The notes beneath the pieces were generated by a model. That model was not told the DNA's origin. It saw only the letters and a list, made by a program, of their open reading frames with translations, and did no database searches. From JAGWGI01 sp050749785 (GTDB lineage Archaea; Micrarchaeota; Micrarchaeia; Micrarchaeales; CABMGC01), in assembly GCA_050749785.1 (NCBI GenBank), contig JBOGSA010000001.1, forward strand, positions 1 through 35,037: DNA of 35,037 bases, written 5' to 3'. The translations under genes and the position numbers were made by a program. Shown here in pieces: positions 23,281 through 30,475 of this stretch; within the stretch, counting starts at the first letter, position 1; every line of letters begins with the position of its first letter.

Positions 23281-25449
23281 ATGCTGGGGATCGGCGCAAC
23301 CAGCCTCAAAAGCAACTTCACAAGGCTCAGCAGGCCCTACAAACTTAATTTTGCTATCACTTTCTGGTGCCAGAGCCACTGCGTTCATTGTGTTAAGCCT
23401 GATGAAGTAATTCTTGGTGACAATACAGCAATCGCAAATCTAGGCATTGGTAATCATGCTATTGGCTCATCTGGGCTAAATAAAATCTCACAGGTATTTT
23501 CAAGGCCATACAAGGGTAAATTGATAAGAATAAAGGCTTCTGGGTTATTACCTATAGAAATAACTCCTGAGCATCCCCTATTTGTGCTAAGATCTGAGAC
23601 AATGCGACAGCATAAACGCTTAATCGACAAATCCAGATACAGTAGAACTTATGAATTCAAAGGCCCTGAATGGAAGCAGGCTAAGGACATTATTCCTAAA
23701 ACAGCAGTCAAGGATGGCGACTACATGTGTATGCCGATGCTTGAAGGAAAACTAGATGTTAAAACGTTAAAACTTGAAGGCTTTAATAGAGGAAGGGGAA
23801 TAGCCATTTCACGAGCCAAAGGGGTTCCACTTAGCTTTCCATTAAATGTAGACACTGCATGGCTTCTTGGAATTTACACCGCCGAAGGGTGCCCTGCCTC
23901 TAATGGTGCAAGGTTCTCTTTTAATACTAATGAAGTAAACCTGCACGCGCAAGTTAAGCGAATTGCAAAACTGTTGGGTTATTCTGTTACTATAACTCGC
24001 AGAGGCAATTCTACAGAATGCTGTTTGAGTTCACATGTTCTTTCTAGGGCATTTGCTGAATGGTGTGGCAAAGGCGCGGCACACAAAAAAATCCCAGATT
24101 TCATATTACTTAATAGAGATAGAGCAATATTAGAGGCATTTCTTAAAGGTTGGGAGGAAGGTGATGGATATTGGAATGGAAATAATTTCTATGGCTCGAC
24201 TGTATCAAAAACTCTGGCACTTCAACTCCAATTGGGCTATGCGTCATTAGGACTTTTTTCACGATTGACATATGTGCAAAAGGGGCCAGGTAAATTTTAT
24301 GATAAGATTGTTAATTATCACAGCTATTACATGATTGCATACCAGAAAGCCCAGAACCAACGGTACTCAAAACGTATGGGAAAATATTTCCTACTGCCAA
24401 TAAGAAGCATTGAGGAAGTGTCATACACGGGAACCGTACATAACATAGAAACTCAAGATAATACTTATCTTGTTTCGAATGCCATAGTACATAATTGCAA
24501 CATCTGGGACATAAAACCGAAAGGGGAACTCAGCTTAGAAGAGATAAGGGAATTTGCCAAGAAGAACAACTACTTCAAGTGGGTTCAACTCACTGGTGGT
24601 GAACCATTCCTCAGAAGTGACATAGTTGAAATCGCAAAAGCATTTGCCGAGAGCTCAAAGGGGCTCTACATGCTCACAATGCCAACCAATTCCCTATGCA
24701 ATCTTGAGATGGAGATAAGGAAGATAACAGAGATGCTAGAGCTCAAAATACCAAGGGTTGCGATAACAATCAGCCTTGATGGATACAGGGAGATGCACGA
24801 TGCGATAAGGGGAGTTCCTGGCAACTTTGACAAGGCGATGGACATGTACGGACGCCTAAAGGAGCTAAAGAAGACGTATCCTAGCCTCTTCTTTGTATTT
24901 GGATACACGATGATAAAACAGAACCAGGGCGCATTCCAAAAGACGTATGAATCGGTGAAGCAGCACTTTCCCGAGATAAAATACAATGACTTTCACATAA
25001 ATCTTGGCCAGATATCTGAGAACTATTACCATACCACTGATGACGGGATAAAGATTAGCGATCGCGAGCTTGTCGCGCGTGAGATAACGGATTTGGTAAG
25101 GAAAAGGGAATTCGAGGTCAGCGCTATACAGAGCATAGAGCAGATATTTCTCACAAAACTCGCAGAATACGCAAGAACAGGAAAGCAGCCGATGAAGAGC
25201 AGGGGTCTTGACGCTTCGCTCTTTTTGGACAGCTGGGGCAACGTTTATCCATCGATAATGTGGAACAAGAAGGTCGGAAATATACGGGAGATAGACTATG
25301 ATCTAAGCAAGATATGGCATGGCAAAGAGGCCGAGGAGATTAGGCGAGAAATACGGGAGGGAAGAGAGCCGCCGCAGTGGACTTCTTGCGAGGCATACCA
25401 GACCATAATGGGGGACATAACGAGTTTTGTAAGGGCAAAAACTATCTGA
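23281..25449 (+). CDS. Radical SAM enzyme interrupted by an intein (722-aa precursor, 353 aa after splicing)
   Basis: N-extein: FAITFWCQSHCVH, with C30 and C34 of the radical SAM motif. The intein occupies residues 37-405. The C-extein begins CNIWDIKPKGELSLEEI. Splicing yields C-x3-C-x2-C (CQSHCVHC), which binds the [4Fe-4S] cluster that cleaves SAM. GGEP (439-442 of the precursor), which contacts SAM, and a strand ITISLDGY follow. The C-terminal region (FLDSWGNVYPSIMWNKKVGN and SCEAYQTIMGD) resembles a reduced SPASM/Twitch domain with few cysteines. The carbamoyltransferase gene starts 13 bp after the stop, so the two form an operon and probably act on one product. The reaction is unknown. 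A TTG at 23266 is the alternative start. Confidence 0.88.
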   Translation: MLGIGATSLKSNFTRLSRPYKLNFAITFWCQSHCVHCVKPDEVILGDNTAIANLGIGNHAIGSSGLNKISQVFSRPYKGKLIRIKASGLLPIEITPEHPLFVLRSETMRQHKRLIDKSRYSRTYEFKGPEWKQAKDIIPKTAVKDGDYMCMPMLEGKLDVKTLKLEGFNRGRGIAISRAKGVPLSFPLNVDTAWLLGIYTAEGCPASNGARFSFNTNEVNLHAQVKRIAKLLGYSVTITRRGNSTECCLSSHVLSRAFAEWCGKGAAHKKIPDFILLNRDRAILEAFLKGWEEGDGYWNGNNFYGSTVSKTLALQLQLGYASLGLFSRLTYVQKGPGKFYDKIVNYHSYYMIAYQKAQNQRYSKRMGKYFLLPIRSIEEVSYTGTVHNIETQDNTYLVSNAIVHNCNIWDIKPKGELSLEEIREFAKKNNYFKWVQLTGGEPFLRSDIVEIAKAFAESSKGLYMLTMPTNSLCNLEMEIRKITEMLELKIPRVAITISLDGYREMHDAIRGVPGNFDKAMDMYGRLKELKKTYPSLFFVFGYTMIKQNQGAFQKTYESVKQHFPEIKYNDFHINLGQISENYYHTTDDGIKISDRELVAREITDLVRKREFEVSAIQSIEQIFLTKLAEYARTGKQPMKSRGLDASLFLDSWGNVYPSIMWNKKVGNIREIDYDLSKIWHGKEAEEIRREIREGREPPQWTSCEAYQTIMGDITSFVRAKTI
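23389..24495 (+). mobile_element. Full-length intein with LAGLIDADG homing endonuclease, 369 aa
   Basis: Block A starts with Cys1 (CVKPDEVILGD). Block B has TPEH (T59, H62). Endonuclease motifs are LLGIYTAEG (159-167) and FLKGWEEGDG (251-260), with both acidic residues (E166, D259) kept. Block F is SYTGTVHNIETQDNTYLVSN, and block G ends His368-Asn369, followed by extein Cys+1. All residues needed for class 1 splicing are present, and the endonuclease looks intact, so it may still be mobile. The intein DNA is AT-richer than the extein. Insertion is exactly before the third cysteine of the CxxxCxxC cluster motif. Confidence 0.95.
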
Positions 25450-25462
25450 AGTGCGTGGTACT

Positions 25463-27160
25463 ATGTATATTCTAGGAATTTGGGACGGACACGATTCGGG
25501 GGCTGCGCTTCTCCAAGATAACAAGATAATATTTGCTGCAAACGAGGAGAGGTTCACAAGGCGAAAGCTGGAGATAAAATTTCCGTACAACTCGATAAAG
25601 GCCGCATTAGACTACGCAGGAATAAAACCTGATGATGTTGAACATGTTGCATTCGCAACCATAGAGCTGACCAAGACGCTTGAACGAATAATGCCTTATT
25701 CCAAGGAGTACTACTACGAATTCAGAAGAAGGAAGATGCTAAAACCGAGGCTCGAGAACTTCAACCACAACCTGAAATACATGTTGACATCCGCAGGAAC
25801 ATGGCCCTTATGCAATGCGATAAGCAAGAACATTATCTCTGCGCAACTTCGCGATGCTGGATTTACAAATTACAAGCTTCATGTTGTTGATCACCACACT
25901 GCGCATGCTGCCACAGCAGCTTTTACATCTGGTTTTTCTAGCGCTCTGGTCATCACCCTTGACGGATTGGGAGACGGCTTGAGCGGATCAATAAGCATAC
26001 TAAGGAAAGGAAAACTGGAAAGGCACAAGGTGATACTTGCGAGGAATTCTTTAGGGAGATTTTTTGAGCAGGTTACAAACATAGTAGGAATGCGAGAGCT
26101 TGAAGACGAGGGAAAGGTGATGGCAATGGCAGATTATTCCTTCCCGTTCCCTTTTGAAAAGAACAAACTCAAAGATTTCTTCAAGGTTGAGGGCATAGAT
26201 ATAATCGCAAAATACAGCCCTGTCGGCCAGTATGATATGCTCAATAGGATAGCTTGGTCTATGCCAAGAGAACAGTTTGCCTACATGGCCCAGCAGCTCA
26301 TCGAGAGAACTGTTGTGGAACTTGTAACCAATGCGATAAACAAGTTTGGAATAAGAAACGTGGTCATGGCCGGAGGGCTTATGTCTAATGTGAAGATGAA
26401 CATGAAGATAAAGGACATAGCTGGCCTTAAGGACTGGTTCGTATTTCCGCAGATGGGAGACGGTGGCCTGAGTCTGGGAGCTGCGATGCACGCAAACTAC
26501 CTTGAAACAGGAACTAGCGCTTATGCCATGGAAGATGCGTATCTTGGGAATAGCTACTCGGAGAATCAAATTAGGGATGCACTCAGGAAGGAAAAGGGCC
26601 TTCATTACGAACTGATTGGCAATCCTGGAAAATATGCAGGAGAGCTGATAAACAAGAACAATTATGTATTCTGGTTCCAGGGAAGGATGGAATTTGGACC
26701 CAGGGCACTAGGAAACAGAAGCATACTTGCCAACGCAGGGGATGAGGATGTAAAGGAGAAGCTGAATATACACGTAAAGCAAAGAGAATGGTACCAGCCA
26801 TTTGCTCCTGCTGTGCTTCGTGATGATGCGAGCAAGCTCTTTGATGGCCTTAAGGGAGATGGCAGATTTATGACAATGGTCTACAGGATAAAAAAAGAGA
26901 GGAAGGATGTTATGAAATCGGTTAGGCATATCGACCTTACCGCAAGGCCGCAGATGGTCTGGAGTTACAACAAACCTTACGAACAGGTGCTTAGGCAGGT
27001 AAGAAAGAAACTGGGGTATGGCGTAGTACTCAACACGAGCTTCAACATCCATGGCATGCCAATAGTAATGACTCCTGGAGATGCGATAGACACAATGAAA
27101 AAGACAAAAACGCGTTACATGTTCCTAGGCGATTTCTTCGTTGAGAACAAATCAAGATAA
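25463..27160 (+). CDS. NodU/CmcH/TobZ-type carbamoyltransferase, 565 aa
   Basis: The enzyme transfers a carbamoyl group from carbamoyl phosphate, via carbamoyl-adenylate, to a hydroxyl of a sugar or other product. The N-terminal Kae1-like domain starts YILGIWDGHDSGAALLQDN and has the metal-site motif DHHTAHAATAAF. The LDGLGDG nucleotide loop, VVMAGGLMSNVKMN and the C-terminal YrdC-like region with MEFGPRALGNRSILA are all present. Length is normal for the family (about 550-600). ATG 25463 is preferred over GTG 25451 because family members begin with the ILGI strand. It is the second gene after the radical SAM enzyme. Its 3' end overlaps the convergent gene at 27152 by 9 bp. Confidence 0.92.
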   Translation: MYILGIWDGHDSGAALLQDNKIIFAANEERFTRRKLEIKFPYNSIKAALDYAGIKPDDVEHVAFATIELTKTLERIMPYSKEYYYEFRRRKMLKPRLENFNHNLKYMLTSAGTWPLCNAISKNIISAQLRDAGFTNYKLHVVDHHTAHAATAAFTSGFSSALVITLDGLGDGLSGSISILRKGKLERHKVILARNSLGRFFEQVTNIVGMRELEDEGKVMAMADYSFPFPFEKNKLKDFFKVEGIDIIAKYSPVGQYDMLNRIAWSMPREQFAYMAQQLIERTVVELVTNAINKFGIRNVVMAGGLMSNVKMNMKIKDIAGLKDWFVFPQMGDGGLSLGAAMHANYLETGTSAYAMEDAYLGNSYSENQIRDALRKEKGLHYELIGNPGKYAGELINKNNYVFWFQGRMEFGPRALGNRSILANAGDEDVKEKLNIHVKQREWYQPFAPAVLRDDASKLFDGLKGDGRFMTMVYRIKKERKDVMKSVRHIDLTARPQMVWSYNKPYEQVLRQVRKKLGYGVVLNTSFNIHGMPIVMTPGDAIDTMKKTKTRYMFLGDFFVENKSR

Positions 27161-27964
27161 CTTTTCAGCACTCCTCTTTTTCTTGTTTAGGAATATCGAC
27201 CTTGCGATAAGCAGCACTACCACAACAACCAGAGCTGTCGCGCCTATTAGTGTTGTGCTGATCGATCCTGTAGTGTTTTTCGGTGCGTTGGCTATTGATA
27301 TAGAGACAAGGTTAGAATAGCTCAGGTTGTTGTAAATATAGTGGGAAACTATTGCACCTCCGTAGCTTGCGACTCCCTGAGGATATGTCAGAGCAAAAAC
27401 AACATGCTTTGTCTGATACGGACCTATTTGCACAATGTAGTTTGGCGCAGAGGCGAATGATATGGATGGGGGCACAAGAGCCGAAACATTGACCGTGAAA
27501 TCGTTTTGTACTCCGTTAAAGACGCTGACATTTACTGTTGCCATCCCATTCCCAGACGTCGTGTTTACATTAAGGTATACTCCAGAGGTTGTAGGCTGGC
27601 CGAGATTCACCATACATGGGAATAGAGCTGTGAATGTCTGCGTGCCCTGCTGATAAGCCAGGGTAAAAGAATCAACATACGTCCCTGTTCTGGTCCTGTT
27701 TACAAGTTCCACAGGTATAAGCGTCTTGACATTTGGGGATAATGAGGTCAGTGTGTAAGTCTGATTCTCTGGTTGCGCTCCGTGTATCATTGGCGTGAAT
27801 AATAGATTGTATGCCGTGTCGTTTCCTGTGTTTATTATCGAAAAATTAAGGACGTTTCCAGGTTGCAGATTTGTGCTGCAGCTTGCGGTAAGCGTAACTG
27901 TTCCTGCATTTGCAATCCCTAGCAGAAGAACAATCGCAATGAGCCCTATATGCGCCGTTCTCAT
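27152..27964 (-). CDS. Secreted membrane-anchored COG1361-like protein, 270 aa
   Basis: A signal peptide (MRTAHIGLIAIVLLLGIANA) is followed by two CARDB/NEW3-like beta domains (about residues 22-120 and 125-225) rich in Asn-x-Thr/Ser glycosylation sites. A C-terminal membrane helix (IGATALVVVVVLLIARSIFL) and a short basic tail (NKKKRSAEKLS) complete it. Topology and domain type match the exporter-linked protein at 15868-17493, but this one stands alone after the agmatinase gene, starting 4 bp after its stop. A role in the cell envelope is likely; the partner is unknown. Confidence 0.75.
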   Translation of the reverse strand: MRTAHIGLIAIVLLLGIANAGTVTLTASCSTNLQPGNVLNFSIINTGNDTAYNLLFTPMIHGAQPENQTYTLTSLSPNVKTLIPVELVNRTRTGTYVDSFTLAYQQGTQTFTALFPCMVNLGQPTTSGVYLNVNTTSGNGMATVNVSVFNGVQNDFTVNVSALVPPSISFASAPNYIVQIGPYQTKHVVFALTYPQGVASYGGAIVSHYIYNNLSYSNLVSISIANAPKNTTGSISTTLIGATALVVVVVLLIARSIFLNKKKRSAEKLS

Positions 27965-27968
27965 TTCA

Positions 27969-28850
27969 TCACTTTTTCGCTAGAAGGAAATATCCTATAG
28001 TGAGATATGCAAGCTTTGCGAGCGCATAGTTCGGGGCATGCAGACCAGATATAGGACTCAATTCGACTATGTCGAATCCAAGCAGCTTCTTTGACTTTGC
28101 CAGCTCTTTTATCAGCACCATTGCATCGTTGAATCTAAGACCATCGGGTTCAGGCGTTCCAACGCTTGGCATCTCGCTGGGATCGAACACATCAGCATCT
28201 ATCGTAAGGTATATTTCCTTCTCAGTCAGCTTCGCAACCTCCTTTGCAACAGCCTCGATTCCCTTCCTCTTGACCTCTTCCATGAAGAAGGACTTAGCCC
28301 TCTTGTTCTTGGGATCCAAAGGCGCATCTGTGCTTCTTATTCCGACCCCTACAACATTCTTTGCAAGTTCCGAGCACCTTGCCATTGCTGTTGCGTGCAT
28401 GTATTTTGTGTTGAACATCTCGTCCCTTGTATCCGCGTGCGCATCAAGCTGTACAACGCTGAAATTCTTGTTCTTCTTTGCAAACGCATCCACAGCGCCG
28501 ATTGTTATTGTGTGCTCACCACCTAGAATCAAAGGCACCTTTCCACTATCGATTATCAGGCCGACCTCCTTGCTGATCCTCTTCACCATGTTCTGTGGTG
28601 AACTTAGATCAGGAGCAAGTTCGTCCATGGTATATACTCCGATCTTGCTTATGTCGGATCCGAGCTCATAGCTGTAGAGCTCCATGTTCCTGCTCGCGTC
28701 TATTATGGCGCGTGGCCCGTCCCTTGTTCCTGACTTGTAGGTCACGGTTGAATCGTAAGGAATTGGAAGCACGACTACCTTTGCTTTTTTGTAATCTATT
28801 TCTTCGGTGCCAAACATGTTGTACTTAGGCAGTGAATTTAGGGGCTGCAT
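27969..28850 (-). CDS. speB: Agmatinase/arginase family (ureohydrolase), 293 aa
   Basis: This ureohydrolase is predicted to split agmatine to putrescine and urea in polyamine synthesis. All six manganese ligands are visible: H113 (GGEH), D136, H138 and D140 (DAHAD), and D218 and D220 (TIDADVFDPSEMPSVGTPEP). The His in YMHATAM (about 152) is the catalytic-loop residue. The N-terminal PYDSTVTYKSGTRDGPRAI is typical of archaeal agmatinases. Guanidinobutyrase or another ureohydrolase activity cannot be excluded. A minus-strand TATA (28871-28880) 26 nt upstream makes ATG 28850 leaderless. It is co-oriented with, and 4 bp from, the COG1361-like gene. Confidence 0.88.
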   Translation of the reverse strand: MQPLNSLPKYNMFGTEEIDYKKAKVVVLPIPYDSTVTYKSGTRDGPRAIIDASRNMELYSYELGSDISKIGVYTMDELAPDLSSPQNMVKRISKEVGLIIDSGKVPLILGGEHTITIGAVDAFAKKNKNFSVVQLDAHADTRDEMFNTKYMHATAMARCSELAKNVVGVGIRSTDAPLDPKNKRAKSFFMEEVKRKGIEAVAKEVAKLTEKEIYLTIDADVFDPSEMPSVGTPEPDGLRFNDAMVLIKELAKSKKLLGFDIVELSPISGLHAPNYALAKLAYLTIGYFLLAKK

Positions 28851-28870
28851 AAAATAACATCGTTATTTAG

Positions 28871-28880
28871 CTATAAAAAG
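28871..28880 (-). promoter_or_regulatory. TATA box of speB
   Basis: On the minus strand ctttttatag is centred 26 nt before ATG 28850, which implies leaderless translation. Confidence 0.55.
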
Positions 28881-28928
28881 GCGTTTGCTGGCCCTGCTGA
28901 CCGGAGTTTCACAGGCGCGCGTGGAGGT

Positions 28929-29600
28929 CTACCGCCCGAGTGCCTCCTTGACCTCATCCCAATTCAGCCGCTTTTGCAGCGGTATGAATGAATTCGCGGT
29001 TTTTGGCACACTGATTGATGCAAGCGCAGCTGTAAAGCCATTTCTGTTAGCTATCCTAAATTTATTCGGATAAAGCGAGCTCAGCCAGTAGAGATCGTAG
29101 AGATCCTTCCATTCGTGCCTTGTCTCGAATGCGCGTTCCTTCTGCCCAATCAGGTTCTCTAGCGTGTATACATTGGTTCTCTTCGAGATTGGAAGGAAAT
29201 CTGAGACCAGCCTGCTTTTCTCATACTTGCCATCTAGATTGAATGAGAAGTCTGCTTTTACCACATCCTTGACGCCATTGAACTCGTACCCGAGCAGAAA
29301 TCCTATGGAGCGTTTTGTGAAGAATTCTTTCTTTATAGGCCAGCCAATCTGGCGCATAAATTTTTTGATGCTTTCTTTGCTGGCCGCAGTATCGTAATCT
29401 AAGTCTTCTGAAAAGCGCTGATGCCCCTGAAGATAGCACTTATTTATCGCAGTTCCTCCTTTGAGCACAAACCCCTGCTCGTCGAGGAGCTCTAGAAGCT
29501 CGAATAGGAACGCTTCCTTTACCACAAACTGCAGGCCAAGCCCTGCTTTGGCTGCATACTCCCGCAGCTCATCAATGCTGTAGACTATTGATGCCACCAT
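28929..29600 (-). CDS. AbiEii-type nucleotidyltransferase toxin, 223 aa
   Basis: DNA polymerase beta-like nucleotidyltransferase motifs are intact: KGGTAINK (47-54), RFSEDLDYD (62-70) with the metal-binding Asp residues, and a third Asp in KADFSFN (about 117). The family end motif RHEWKDLYDLYWLSSL is also present. AbiEii/MenT-type toxins transfer nucleotides, in studied cases to tRNA acceptor ends, halting translation and limiting phage. ATG 29600 lies inside the 3' end of the AbiEi gene (16-bp overlap), coupling translation; an in-frame upstream ATG at 29642 lies deeper in that gene and is unlikely. Confidence 0.85.
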   Translation of the reverse strand: MVASIVYSIDELREYAAKAGLGLQFVVKEAFLFELLELLDEQGFVLKGGTAINKCYLQGHQRFSEDLDYDTAASKESIKKFMRQIGWPIKKEFFTKRSIGFLLGYEFNGVKDVVKADFSFNLDGKYEKSRLVSDFLPISKRTNVYTLENLIGQKERAFETRHEWKDLYDLYWLSSLYPNKFRIANRNGFTAALASISVPKTANSFIPLQKRLNWDEVKEALGR

Positions 29601-30301
29601 GATAAAAGCGCCTCTTTTCCGACATTGTCTATAATCCTCCACCTGCTTATGTACTTTCCGCTTCCCCTTCCCTCAAGGTAAGCATTTGCCGAGACCTTTT
29701 TAAGGCAGAACTCCATTACCTTGTTCTTTTCCCTGCTGCGGGATGGTAGGATTGATAGCAAATATCCGAGCCTCTGGAAAAAGGCATTTCCTTCCCTTTT
29801 GCAAATGCCTAGCAATTTCTCTGAATCGATGCGTGAATAATAAAGCGCCCGTGATAATCTAGGATAGCCCACGAGATTGGAATGCAGCATGGAGTCATAA
29901 ATCGCCTTCTCGATTGATGCAACATTGTATGTGCCATTTTCCACTCCGCCATAATTCTTGGCCTTGAAATAATGGAACTCATATTGCCCCATGCTTAATT
30001 GCTTCCTTTTTTCCGATGCGACAAACACGGTGAATGGATACTCGTCCATGAGATTATGGAGATAGAATGAAGATGTAAGTGAAATGTAGCCGGGATAGAG
30101 CGTCGTTGCTATTGAAAACGGATCGACCTTTTTTGAGACGTATATGCCTTTTAGGGGGTTATAGATGCTTCCGGCCCTGGCCAGTTTATTCAGCGTGACC
30201 GTCAATGAACCCTTCGATGTGAGCGACAGTCCTTGCAGGATGGGGAATTCGGCAATTTTTGCGTCGTCTATGTAGTTTAATAGCTTTGTTGTTAATTTCA
30301 T
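29585..30301 (-). CDS. AbiEi-type antitoxin/transcriptional regulator, 238 aa
   Basis: An N-terminal winged-helix (residues about 1-55: LTSKGSLTVTLNKLARAGSI followed by YNPLKGIYVSK) precedes the AbiEi-like body (DPFSIATTLYPGYISLTSSF, and ASIEKAIYDSMLHSN). Family members repress their own operon and neutralise AbiEii in a type IV toxin-antitoxin system. The gene precedes the toxin gene in one operon. The minus-strand TATA at about 30322-30331 makes ATG 30301 leaderless, and an inverted repeat sits over the transcription start, fitting autorepression. Confidence 0.8.
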   Translation of the reverse strand: MKLTTKLLNYIDDAKIAEFPILQGLSLTSKGSLTVTLNKLARAGSIYNPLKGIYVSKKVDPFSIATTLYPGYISLTSSFYLHNLMDEYPFTVFVASEKRKQLSMGQYEFHYFKAKNYGGVENGTYNVASIEKAIYDSMLHSNLVGYPRLSRALYYSRIDSEKLLGICKREGNAFFQRLGYLLSILPSRSREKNKVMEFCLKKVSANAYLEGRGSGKYISRWRIIDNVGKEALLSWWHQ

Positions 30302-30303
30302 CG

Positions 30304-30326
30304 AATATTAATAAAACGTTAATATT
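30304..30326. promoter_or_regulatory. Inverted repeat at the abiE promoter
   Basis: The arms aatattaa (30304-30311) and ttaatatt (30319-30326) are perfect reverse complements with a 7-nt spacer. They lie between the minus-strand TATA (atttaaatat, 30322-30331) and ATG 30301, where AbiEi-type antitoxins are known to bind for autoregulation. Confidence 0.55.
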
Positions 30327-30399
30327 TAAATACTTTTGCAACAAGGTTGTTTGCATGGGAAATCCAGATCTATGGGGGCATTTAAATACGGTGTTTTAA

Positions 30400-30419
30400 T
30401 AATTATCAAATGATAATTA
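30400..30419. repeat. Inverted repeat in the abiE-surface protein interval
   Basis: The arms taattatc (30400-30407) and gataatta (30412-30419) are perfect reverse complements with a 4-nt spacer. The interval 30302-30475 also holds a TATA-like atttaaata (about 30380-30388) with no gene following it. No gene was recognised in it. The repeat could terminate the minus-strand surface-protein transcript or bind a regulator. Confidence 0.4.
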
Positions 30420-30475
30420 ATAGAGCACCATTCGGAAGCCGCTTTTTGTCCATTATCTTGTTGTATCTGTTGGAC

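Noticed and set aside
23281..25449. Possible reading of the radical SAM gene as a fusion of unrelated domains
   Set aside because: The insert begins with Cys, ends His-Asn before Cys, and carries all splicing and LAGLIDADG blocks, so it is an intein, not a fused domain.
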